NCBI GenBank assembly: GCA_029860045.1
Contig: JAOUBY010000022.1
Coordinates: forward strand, 1 to 33,659
DNA length: 33,659 nt
Origin: Gammaproteobacteria bacterium
Lineage (GTDB): Bacteria; Pseudomonadota; Gammaproteobacteria; UBA9214
Direction: 5' to 3'
The notes under the pieces were generated by a model. That model was not told where the DNA came from and made no database searches. It saw only the letters and a list, made by a program, of their open reading frames with translations. Position numbers and translations under genes: made by a program. This document shows positions 1 through 10,670 of the stretch, one piece after another; position 1 is the stretch's first letter, and every line of letters starts with the position of its first letter.

Positions 1-2
1 AC

Positions 3-125
3 CTGGTCATGCACGGTGTGCTGCACTTGCTGGGCTACGACCACCACACCGACGCCGAGGCGCAACACATGGAATCACGCGAAATTGCGCTACTGTCCGA
101 GCTTGGTTATTCCGATCCGTATTAA
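3..125 (+). CDS. ybeY: Endoribonuclease YbeY, C-terminal fragment (5' end outside window)
   Basis: Frame 3 reads [40 protein letters not shown], with the HGxLHLxGYDH metal-binding motif; followed by corC and lnt as in the usual ybeY-ybeX-lnt order. Confidence 0.93.
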   Translation: MVMHGVLHLLGYDHHTDAEAQHMESREIALLSELGYSDPY

Positions 126-205
126 CCGTGCGCCCGCTCAGTGCCAAAAAGTTATCCGGTGGCGCTGGTATTACGCGGTACATTGCCGATATAGTGTCTG
201 AAGGC

Positions 206-242
206 GCCGGTGAGCGCGCCGCCACCGGCTGACAGTTGTTTT
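206..242 (+). terminator. Possible terminator hairpin between ybeY and corC
   Basis: Perfect 7-bp inverted repeat GCCGGTG (206-212) / CACCGGC (223-229) with a 10-nt loop, followed by a T-rich stretch (tgacagttgtttt). Confidence 0.4.
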
Positions 243-264
243 ATAAACATACTGTAACTATATA
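236..264 (+). promoter_or_regulatory. Candidate promoter for corC-lnt
   Basis: TTGTTT (236-241), 17-bp spacer, TATATA (259-264); predicted start lies at or next to the corC ATG at 271. Confidence 0.35.
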
Positions 265-270
265 TATTTA

Positions 271-1155
271 ATGAACAAAGACCGACCTCCCAGCGGTCCC
301 GTAGCGCACACCTGGAAGACCAGGCTGAAACAACTGCTGTTACGGGTACCATCCAATAGCGAGCAACTGATTGATCTGCTTCGCGCCGTCCAACGCCATA
401 ACCTGTTTGATGTCGATGCGCTCGCCATGCTGGAGGGCGTGCTGCAGGTCGATGATATGCAGGTGCGTGACATCATGATTCCGCGTTCACAGGTTGTGTT
501 CCTGGAGCGCGATGCAAGCGAGGACGTGCTGCTGCGAACCATTGTCGAGTCCGGGCATTCCCGTTTTCCAGTGATTGGAGAAAGTCGCGACGAGGTGGAC
601 GGTGTGCTGCTGGCAAAAGACATGCTGCTGTATGCCTTTGAACGAACTGACCGACATGTCAACATACGCGAGGTATTACGTCCGGCCATCTTTGTGCCGG
701 AGAGCAAGCGCCTTAACGTATTGCTGAAAGAATTTCGTTCCAGTCGTAATCACATGGCCATCGTGGTGGATGAGTACGGCGGGGTTGCCGGCATGGTGAC
801 TATCGAGGACGTGCTGGAACAGATTGTCGGTGAAATAGAGGACGAGCATGACGTCGAGGAGGATTACACCATTCGTCGTCACAGCGAAGTGCACTACACC
901 ATCAAGGCGCTGACGCCGATCGAAGACTTCAATGAATACTTTCACAAGGAGTTTTCCGACGACGAGTTCGACACCATTGGCGGGCTGGTCGTGCATCATA
1001 TTGGCCATTTGCCCAAGCGCGGTGAGCGCGTGGTTATCGGCAACCTGCTGTTCAAGGTGTTGCGTGCAGATAACCGCCGCGTACACATGCTGCAGCTGAC
1101 CGTGTTACCCAGGCCGGTCGAACAACCGCAAGACACACTCCAGCAGCAATCGTGA
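271..1155 (+). CDS. corC: CorC/HlyC-type CBS domain protein (YbeX)
   Basis: 294 aa; [17 protein letters not shown] and [34 protein letters not shown] motifs of CBS-CorC_HlyC proteins; located between ybeY and lnt. Confidence 0.93.
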   Translation: MNKDRPPSGPVAHTWKTRLKQLLLRVPSNSEQLIDLLRAVQRHNLFDVDALAMLEGVLQVDDMQVRDIMIPRSQVVFLERDASEDVLLRTIVESGHSRFPVIGESRDEVDGVLLAKDMLLYAFERTDRHVNIREVLRPAIFVPESKRLNVLLKEFRSSRNHMAIVVDEYGGVAGMVTIEDVLEQIVGEIEDEHDVEEDYTIRRHSEVHYTIKALTPIEDFNEYFHKEFSDDEFDTIGGLVVHHIGHLPKRGERVVIGNLLFKVLRADNRRVHMLQLTVLPRPVEQPQDTLQQQS

Positions 1156-2675
1156 GCGCGGTGCGGCAGGCATTCGGCGGCTTGCGGCCGAGCATCCCTG
1201 CCATCGCGACAACACTCCTGCTCATTGCTGCCGGTGCTACGGCGGTACTCGCCTTCGCCCCGTTCGGCTGGTATCCACTTGCCGTGCTGGCGCTCGCCAT
1301 CCTTTTCAACCAGTGGTTATCAGACTCGCCGTGCCAGGCGTTCTGGCACGGTGGGCTGTTTGGCCTCGGTTTCTTTGGTGCCGGGGTTTCCTGGGTCTAT
1401 GTCAGTGTGCACAGCTACGGTCATGTGATGCTGCCGGTGGCGGCCATGATTGCCGCGCTGTTCATCCTGGTGCTGGCCGTGTTCCCCGCGGGGCTGGGTT
1501 ACCTGGCGCGGCGCTATTTTCCGGCTCCCGAGTTACAGTCGCTGTTGCTGGTGTTTCCAGCCGGCTGGCTGCTCGCCGAGTGGTTACGCGGCTGGATCTT
1601 TACCGGGTTTCCCTGGCTGGATATCGGTGCCAGCCAGATCGACAGTCCGCTGGCCGGCTACCTGCCGCTGCTGGGCGAGTTCGGTGTCAGCTGGCTGGTT
1701 GCCGTAACAGCCGGTGCGCTGCTGTGCCTGCTACGGGATCGTCGCCGGGCCACCGTGCTGCTATTGCCGGTGCTGATATGGGGCAGTGGCACCTGGCTGG
1801 ACCGGCAAGAGTGGACCAGCCCGCGCGGTGAGGCGATAGGCGTCAGCCTGGTGCAGGGCAACGTGGCGCAGGAAGACAAGTGGTTGCCCGAGAACATGCA
1901 GGCCACGCTGGTGCGCTATGCCGAGATGAGCTTCGATGGCACGCACAGTGATGTGTATGTCTGGCCGGAAACCGCGATACCCGCGTTTTATGACCAGGTG
2001 GATGAATCCTATATTCCCTACCTGCAGGAACAGCTGGAGGAGCAGGGCGCGGCACTGCTCACCGGCGTCCCGGTACTGGAGCGTGACAGCTGGCAGTACT
2101 ACAACGGGATCGTGGCGCTTGGCCAGGCCCCGGCGTTTTACTACAAGCAGCATTTGGTGGCATTTGGCGAGTACCTGCCGTTGCGCTGGTTGATCGGCGA
2201 TACGCTGGATGCGCTGGCCGTGCCGAACGCGGATTTCACGCCGGGGAATGCCGGGCAGCCGTTGCTACAGGCGGCAGGTTATCCAATTGGCACTTCCATT
2301 TGTTTCGAGATTGCATTTGGATCGTTGATCGCCGCCGTCGTGCCGGAGGCGGCCATGCTGGTGAACGTCAGTAACGATGGCTGGTTCGGTGATTCGCTCG
2401 CCCCGCACCAGCACCTGGACATTGCACGGGTGCGTGCGAAAGAAACCGGGCGGCCGCTGCTGCGTGCCACCAACACCGGTATCTCGGCGATTATTGATCA
2501 CCACGGGGAGATACTGGCCCGCAGCACGCAGTTTGAACAGGTTGTGGTGCGTGGCGAGGTGGTGCCAATGCTGGGAGAAACACCGTTTGTGCGTTTCGGC
2601 AACTGGCCGGTGCTGGTGATAGCGGTTTTGAGCTTTCTGGTGGTATTTTTGCGCAGATCGCAGGCAAAGACGTAA
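1152..2675 (+). CDS. lnt: Apolipoprotein N-acyltransferase
   Basis: 507 aa; multiple TM segments plus nitrilase-fold catalytic motifs VWPETAIP (E), YYKQHLVAFGEYLP (K), GTSICFEIAF (C); GTG start overlaps the corC stop. Confidence 0.96.
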   Translation: MSAVRQAFGGLRPSIPAIATTLLLIAAGATAVLAFAPFGWYPLAVLALAILFNQWLSDSPCQAFWHGGLFGLGFFGAGVSWVYVSVHSYGHVMLPVAAMIAALFILVLAVFPAGLGYLARRYFPAPELQSLLLVFPAGWLLAEWLRGWIFTGFPWLDIGASQIDSPLAGYLPLLGEFGVSWLVAVTAGALLCLLRDRRRATVLLLPVLIWGSGTWLDRQEWTSPRGEAIGVSLVQGNVAQEDKWLPENMQATLVRYAEMSFDGTHSDVYVWPETAIPAFYDQVDESYIPYLQEQLEEQGAALLTGVPVLERDSWQYYNGIVALGQAPAFYYKQHLVAFGEYLPLRWLIGDTLDALAVPNADFTPGNAGQPLLQAAGYPIGTSICFEIAFGSLIAAVVPEAAMLVNVSNDGWFGDSLAPHQHLDIARVRAKETGRPLLRATNTGISAIIDHHGEILARSTQFEQVVVRGEVVPMLGETPFVRFGNWPVLVIAVLSFLVVFLRRSQAKT

Positions 2676-2721
2676 AAACAATTCCGTGTCAGGCTGCAAA
2701 GGCGTAGAGAAAGCACCTCGC

Positions 2722-2735
2722 CGTTCCCGCGCAGG
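2722..2735 (+). repeat. Copy 1 of short dispersed repeat CGTTCCCGCGCAGG (degenerate palindrome)
   Basis: 14 nt identical to 29522-29535; lies in the convergent lnt/2744 intergenic region. Confidence 0.55.
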
Positions 2736-2743
2736 GGCCTGAG

Positions 2744-4306
2744 CTACTGGAGTTGTTGTTGCAGTAACGTAACCAGCCTGGCCATGGCTTTCGCATCACT
2801 GTCGGTGACAAGAATCTCTGCGCCTGTCGCAGATGAATCGAGTGGCTGGTAGTGACGCAACTGGTTTTCCAATACCTCTACGCTGGCCTCGGAGGCATCC
2901 TGCCGGCCGTGTTGTCGTACCGTAATGCGTTGACGCAGTTCGGCTTCCGGTGCCTGGCAATCAATAATGAAACAGCGCGTAGCGCGAGCATGTGCCAATT
3001 CGATGAACGGGGTTCGCTGTGCCTGTTGCAGAAAGGCCGCGTCGATAATGACGTTGTGACCGGCGTCCAGTACCTTGCCTGCCAGCAGTGCAAGCTGCCG
3101 GTAGGTGCGTGCGTTGGCATTACGCGCGTAGATGCCCTGGTCAACGCCCGCGCCGGTACGCGCATTGCCCGCGAAGCCATGCAGGCGCTTGCGTTCGACA
3201 TCGGAACGCATGCGAATGGCTGGCAGTTTCTCCAGCAGGAACTGGCTGACGGTGGTCTTGCCAGAGCCCGACAGGCCATGCATCAGCAGTAATGCAGGTG
3301 GCCGGGCTTTTGTGTAACGGCCGGCCAACTCGATATAGGCGTGATAATCCTGCAAGATTTTCGCTTGTGCCCCGGTATCGACATCCGGTTGGTGCGCGCG
3401 CAGACAATCGACTTTGGCGCGCACCATGGCACGGTACACCAGGTAATAGCGCAACAGCGACAGGCCGGCATAGTCCCCGCTGTGCTCCAGCCAGGCATTC
3501 AGAAACCGGCTTGCCAGGTCGGGTCGTCCGCGGTGGTCGAGGTCCATGACCATGAAGGCCACCTCGCTGATGATGTCGATCCAGCGCAGCTTGTCATTGA
3601 ACTCGATGCAATCAAATGCGACCGGCACGTCGTCCACCAGCGCGATGTTGCGCAGGTGCAGGTCGCCATGGCACTCACGGATAAATCCGCTGTCCTTGCG
3701 AGCCTGCAATACAGGTCGTAGCCCTGAATATGTCCGCTGTGCCCAGTCCTGCACTGGCGATACTCGACTGTGTTCCTGCGCCCCCTGTATGTGTTCCAGC
3801 ACCTGGCTGAAATTTTCGTCGACCGGCGCCTGCACGGTCGCGGGCAGGCCATACGTCGATTCCGGTTCGGCCACCGTTGCGGTGGCGTGAAACTCCGCGA
3901 TACGCACTGCCAGCGCGTCAATATGTGCAGGGGTCAGTCGGTCTTCGTCGAGCATCCGGTCGAATTGCGAGGCCTGTTCGAACTCGCGCATGCGCACCGC
4001 GCACTCGATCACATCACCGTCGGCACCCAGATGAGGCCCGGCACTAACCGGCACGACTTCGAGATACAGCTCCGGCGCCAGTCGGCGATTGAGCCGTAAT
4101 TCCTCGGCGCAGAAATGCTTGCGTTTTGCCAGCGTGGAAAAATCCAGGAACCCGAAATTCACCGGTTTCTTGAACTTGTAGGCATACGTCCCGGTCAGCA
4201 GGACGATAGAGATATGTGTCTCGACCACGGCAAAACGTGTCACCGGGTGTGGGAAGAGAGCCGGCTGCTGCAGGGCCTTGACAAGATTATGCAGGGCATC
4301 GGTCAT
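2744..4306 (-). CDS. Bifunctional aminoglycoside phosphotransferase-like / P-loop kinase protein
   Basis: 520 aa; N-terminal APH-like catalytic segment (ECHGDLHLRNIALVDDVPVAFDCIEFNDKLRWIDI), C-terminal Walker A LLLMHGLSGSGKTTVSQFL. Confidence 0.85.
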   Translation of the reverse strand: MTDALHNLVKALQQPALFPHPVTRFAVVETHISIVLLTGTYAYKFKKPVNFGFLDFSTLAKRKHFCAEELRLNRRLAPELYLEVVPVSAGPHLGADGDVIECAVRMREFEQASQFDRMLDEDRLTPAHIDALAVRIAEFHATATVAEPESTYGLPATVQAPVDENFSQVLEHIQGAQEHSRVSPVQDWAQRTYSGLRPVLQARKDSGFIRECHGDLHLRNIALVDDVPVAFDCIEFNDKLRWIDIISEVAFMVMDLDHRGRPDLASRFLNAWLEHSGDYAGLSLLRYYLVYRAMVRAKVDCLRAHQPDVDTGAQAKILQDYHAYIELAGRYTKARPPALLLMHGLSGSGKTTVSQFLLEKLPAIRMRSDVERKRLHGFAGNARTGAGVDQGIYARNANARTYRQLALLAGKVLDAGHNVIIDAAFLQQAQRTPFIELAHARATRCFIIDCQAPEAELRQRITVRQHGRQDASEASVEVLENQLRHYQPLDSSATGAEILVTDSDAKAMARLVTLLQQQLQ

Positions 4307-4523
4307 ACAGTCATTCGTACGGTACTCGACATGACGCTGACGGTATCACAGTCAAGTTGTTGATTTTCACCTGCACAGGAAATACGGGGGGGCGTTTCTA
4401 ATTCCAGATACTGTCTGTTCCCTGCAGTCGGAATGACTCGGTTTTTGACAAAGATAAGGGTGAATTACCGCTGATTCTCACCGAAACATGGGCTTTTGGT
4501 CCATTTAAGACCTGAAGGGCCGC

Positions 4524-4549
4524 TCGCTTAATTGGTGCGTGGTAAGCGA
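4524..4549. promoter_or_regulatory. Candidate operator: inverted repeat TCGCTTA-N12-TAAGCGA
   Basis: Perfect 7-bp arms at 4524-4530 and 4543-4549, immediately upstream of a candidate -35 for the S8 protease gene. Confidence 0.4.
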
Positions 4550-4554
4550 ATTAC

Positions 4555-4584
4555 TTTACATATCAGTGTTTAAAGGGGTATCTT
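4555..4584 (+). promoter_or_regulatory. Candidate promoter of S8 protease gene
   Basis: TTTACA (4555-4560), 18-bp spacer, TATCTT (4579-4584). Confidence 0.3.
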
Positions 4585-4679
4585 GGCGAGGATAAAGTGA
4601 TGCCCGCACCTGATGCCGGGTGTCCAAGACAATAAGCATAATACTGAGAATGAATTCAGACCTTCCATGCGAACCGATA

Positions 4680-6554
4680 ATGAAAATAATGGGCCTGGCG
4701 GGCCCTGTATTCTCTGTCAGTGTCATATTCATTCTGCTGTTGTCCGGTCATTATTTGTATGCAGCGCCTCCTGCAAAGATGCCGCACGTTATCCCGTCAA
4801 GCTATATCGTGGTATTCAATGATGATGTGGATACCGACGCGACGGCCAATGAACTTCAAGCCAGGTTCAATTTGTCTGTGGTCTTTCGTTACCGCCATGC
4901 CTTGCGTGGTATGGCCGTTAAGATGCCGGAAAAGCTTTTGGCAAGGCTTGCCGCTGACCCCAGGGTTGCCTACATAGAACCCGATGTTATTGTCAGTATT
5001 AATGCGCAGACCCTGCCGACGGGTATTGACCGCATCAACGCCGATCTTGATCCGACTGCAAAGATTGATGGTGTCAACGATGCAATGAATGTGGATATCG
5101 CCATCCTCGATACCGGCATCGATCTTGATCACCCGGACTTGAACGTTTTCAGTTACACCTATTGCAAAACACAGGGGCCAGTTAATGCCAACTGTGTTGA
5201 TGGTGATTCAAATGCCAATGACGTAAACAGCCACGGCACCCATGTCGCCGGGACCGCAGCCGCCATTGATAATAGCTCGGATGTCGTCGGTGTGGCGCCT
5301 GGAGCCCGGTTGTGGGCCGTCAAAGTGCTTGACGATGATGGTAATGGGGCTGGTTCCGTGGTTGTCGCTGGCGTTGACTATGTGGTGCAGCATGCTGGCG
5401 AAATTGAAGTGGCGAACATGAGCCTGACCGGAGATGGGCCATTTACGTCACTCGACACGGCAATCAATAATGCCGTAAGTGCCGGTGTTGTTTTCACCCT
5501 CGCGGCGGGCAACAAGAGCAAGGATGTTTCACTGGTCTTCCCGGCAGGCAACCCGAACGCGATCACTGTTTCAGCCTTTGAAGACTATGACGGCAAGCCC
5601 GGTGGGGTCTCCGGTAATGCGCAGGATGACACCTTCGCCGGTTTTAGTAATCGTGGCTCGGGAATCGATATCATGGCGCCCGGGGTAAGTATTCGCTCTA
5701 CTGTTCCGGGTGGAGGCACTAGTTACATGAGTGGCACCAGCATGGCTTCGCCGCACGTCGCGGGAGCCGCAGCCCTTTACCTGTTGCAGAATCCCGCTGC
5801 CAGTCCGGCCACCGTCAAGGCGGCCTTGTTGTCTGCCGGTGATATGACGCCCTGCGCAAACAGTGGTGACGGAACCTGTGCCGATGATCCTGACGGCATC
5901 CAGGAGCCCCTGTTGATGCTGACGGGCTGTGTTGATACGGATGGTGACGGTGTCTGTGATGATGTGGATAACTGCCTGTCGACAGTTAATCCGGGGCAGG
6001 AAGACGCGGACGGGGATGGCGTCGGTGATACCTGTGATAATTGTACAAATACCGCCAATGCCAACCAGCTGGATAGCGACGGCGACGGTATCGGGGATGT
6101 CTGTGACAGCTGCCCAACAGTTGATAACGCCAGCGCCGTCGATGCAGATGCAGATGGGTTGACTGATTTCGAGGAGTGCCTGCTGGGAACAGATGCGCTG
6201 GACAGTGATACCGACAACGATAACCTGTCTGATTATGATGAAGACCGGACCTATGGCACGGACCCGCTATTAGTCGATACAGACGGTGACGGACTGTCCG
6301 ATGGCGATGAGGTGAATAGCTACGGAACAGATCCGTTGTTCAATAACAATCCGGGGGACCTCGCGCCGCGTGGAGCGCCGGACGGCGTACTCAATGCAGC
6401 TGACGTCCTTGTGATAACTCAACTGCTGACGGGACAAATAACAGCCACCCCGGGTGAGTTGTTGCTAGGCGATCTTAATAACAATGCGATACTCGATGCC
6501 GGCGATCTTTTGTTGCTACAGCGCGTGGTCATGGGCCTCATTCCGGCACCCTGA
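4680..6554 (+). CDS. Secreted subtilisin-like (S8) serine protease with inhibitor_I9 propeptide, thrombospondin type 3 repeats and dockerin-like C-terminus
   Basis: Signal peptide MKIMGLAGPVFSVSVIFILLLSGHYLYAA; I9-like YIVVFNDDVD...VAYIEPD; catalytic Asp DTGID (codon 5109), His NSHGTHVAGT (codon 5232), Ser SGTSMASPHVAGAAAL (codon 5739). In-frame ATG at 4650 and GTG at 4620 are alternative starts. Confidence 0.92.
   Translation: MKIMGLAGPVFSVSVIFILLLSGHYLYAAPPAKMPHVIPSSYIVVFNDDVDTDATANELQARFNLSVVFRYRHALRGMAVKMPEKLLARLAADPRVAYIEPDVIVSINAQTLPTGIDRINADLDPTAKIDGVNDAMNVDIAILDTGIDLDHPDLNVFSYTYCKTQGPVNANCVDGDSNANDVNSHGTHVAGTAAAIDNSSDVVGVAPGARLWAVKVLDDDGNGAGSVVVAGVDYVVQHAGEIEVANMSLTGDGPFTSLDTAINNAVSAGVVFTLAAGNKSKDVSLVFPAGNPNAITVSAFEDYDGKPGGVSGNAQDDTFAGFSNRGSGIDIMAPGVSIRSTVPGGGTSYMSGTSMASPHVAGAAALYLLQNPAASPATVKAALLSAGDMTPCANSGDGTCADDPDGIQEPLLMLTGCVDTDGDGVCDDVDNCLSTVNPGQEDADGDGVGDTCDNCTNTANANQLDSDGDGIGDVCDSCPTVDNASAVDADADGLTDFEECLLGTDALDSDTDNDNLSDYDEDRTYGTDPLLVDTDGDGLSDGDEVNSYGTDPLFNNNPGDLAPRGAPDGVLNAADVLVITQLLTGQITATPGELLLGDLNNNAILDAGDLLLLQRVVMGLIPAP
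5934..6140 (+). repeat. Three tandem 23-aa (69-nt) calcium-binding TSP3-like repeats within the S8 protease
   Basis: DTDGDGVCDDVDNCLSTVNPGQE / DADGDGVGDTCDNCTNTANANQL / DSDGDGIGDVCDSCPTVDNASAV start at 5934, 6003 and 6072. Confidence 0.85.
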
Positions 6555-6633
6555 GCTTCAAAAGTGATTTGGTGCCGGTCTGCAGTCAACCATCGCGCTT
6601 GAATCAATAGATACGTCGTGCGCAAGTCAGGCG

Positions 6634-7023
6634 TTACCGAAAGTCATAAACCTGGATCCGTGCAACCAGTGGCTTCAGGGTTTCCTCTACCAGCGTCACA
6701 TGGATCGGGTGTGCCAGGTAATTATCCAACGTGGCCTGATTGGCAAAACTGACAACCAGCGCCACGTCGAAACTGCTGTCGACGATGGCGCGTTCGCTTT
6801 TCACCACGCTGCCACTTTTCAGTGACAGCACACCGGGGATGCTGGTCAGTGCCTGGCTTTCCTTGATAATGCGTGCCCGTTGTTGTGCGTTGCCCGGGTC
6901 CTGCAGCCAGACAATGACCACATGTTCTACCGGGCTGTCACTGTCCTGTGCTACGCAGTGAAGAGGGGTCAGCAGCGCCAGCAACAGCAGTGAATGGAGC
7001 AATTGCCGGCGCGGTCCGCTCAC
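6634..7023 (-). CDS. Exported Dabb (stress-responsive alpha/beta barrel) domain protein
   Basis: Proposed GTG start at 7023 gives MSGPRRQLLHSLLLLALLTPLHCVAQDSDSPVEHVVIVWLQDPGN...ALTSIPGVLSLKSG..FDVALVVSFANQATLDNYLAHPIHVTLVEE; GTGA overlap with the stop of the upstream gene at 7020-7022. Confidence 0.78.
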   Translation of the reverse strand: MSGPRRQLLHSLLLLALLTPLHCVAQDSDSPVEHVVIVWLQDPGNAQQRARIIKESQALTSIPGVLSLKSGSVVKSERAIVDSSFDVALVVSFANQATLDNYLAHPIHVTLVEETLKPLVARIQVYDFR

Positions 7024-7550
7024 TGGCGTGTGCGCCGGTGCTGCTGGCGATGGTAGACGCTGTGTCCACAGTTCGGGCAGTCCGGGATATGCCCGGTAGC
7101 ATGGAAGCGCAGCACGGCCTCGCACTTGTCGCAGACCAGCGTGCCGGGCCCGGAGATTTCGCCGCTGTTCCAGGCGGGGCCTTCCTGCAGGTCCTGCTCG
7201 AATTGCAGCATCTCCAGCCGGGTGTGGTCAGCGACCATTGACAGCACCTCCAGCAGGCGGTTCTCGACCTGGTGAGCATCGAAGCGCAGCCAGTCGCCCA
7301 GTTCATGACCGGTCTCGGCCAGGTGCTGGCCGGCGTCCTGAAGATCACGGTGCAGATAGAATGCGACCTTTTCGGCCTCATCGTGGGTCAGTTCACCCAG
7401 CTCGACTGCCGTATCGCGTGCCTTGTGAATGATGCGCTGCAGGACCGGCAGGGTCCCTTCTTCTGCCTCCTCGATGGCGGTCTTGACCCGCGTCATCATG
7501 TCATCATAGGCATTCAGCCATTTTTCGCGCGTGGATTTCTCGTCTGTCAT
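7020..7550 (-). CDS. ybeL: Zinc ribbon-containing protein, YbeL/DUF1451-like
   Basis: MTDEKSTREKWLNAYDDMMTRVK...; C-terminal CDKCEAVLRFHATGHIPDCPNCGHSVYHRQ; divergent neighbour of leuS. Confidence 0.85.
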   Translation of the reverse strand: MTDEKSTREKWLNAYDDMMTRVKTAIEEAEEGTLPVLQRIIHKARDTAVELGELTHDEAEKVAFYLHRDLQDAGQHLAETGHELGDWLRFDAHQVENRLLEVLSMVADHTRLEMLQFEQDLQEGPAWNSGEISGPGTLVCDKCEAVLRFHATGHIPDCPNCGHSVYHRQQHRRTRQ

Positions 7551-7622
7551 GGTAGTTCCCCGTATCGTCTTCCTCTTCCAAGTGTGGCCCAAACCGGGTG
7601 CCAGGTGAAGGAAAACCGTTAA

Positions 7623-10141
<2,519 letters not shown>

Positions 10142-10142
<1 letters not shown>

Positions 10143-10657
10143 TGGCTACAGTGACTGTACATAAATCATTACCGTTTTTTCTGCTATTGGCCTGCATGCT
10201 GTTCGTGCTGGCCGGTTGCGGTTTCCAATTGCGTGGCAGTGCCGCTCTGCCGGCGGAAATGTCGGTTACGTATATCAAGGACGTTCGGCCATTCAGTACG
10301 CTGGTGGACGATTTTTCCGCCGCGCTGCGTTTACGCAACATTACCATTGCAGATCGGGAAAGCATCGCCACGGCGGTGCTGCACATCACTGACAACAGTA
10401 CCGAAAAGTCGGTGGTCTCGGTGGACACCGCCGGTAACGTGCTGGAATACGAAATCCGCCAGACGATTCGATTTTCAGTGCTGACATCAGCGCAGCAGGT
10501 GGTGGTGTCAGACCAGTCCGTGTCACTGAGCCGTGATTACATCTTCAGCAGCACTGACGTCCTGGGCAAGGCGCGCGAGGAGCAGGTAGTGGGTGCCACG
10601 TTGCAGGAAAACCTGGTCAATCTAGCCATGTTACGGATCGCAGCCGCGGCGCGCTGA
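10142..10657 (+). CDS. lptE: LPS assembly lipoprotein LptE
   Basis: Lipobox FVLAGCGFQLRG; GTG start overlaps leuS stop; leuS-lptE-holA order. Confidence 0.93.
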
Positions 10658-10670
10658 TCCTTCGGCATTC

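Noticed and set aside
250-271. LexA-like box (TACTGTAACTATATATATTTA)
   Set aside because: Only the left CTGT half-site is present; the matching ACAG half is missing, so the AT-rich stretch is better read as a promoter -10 region
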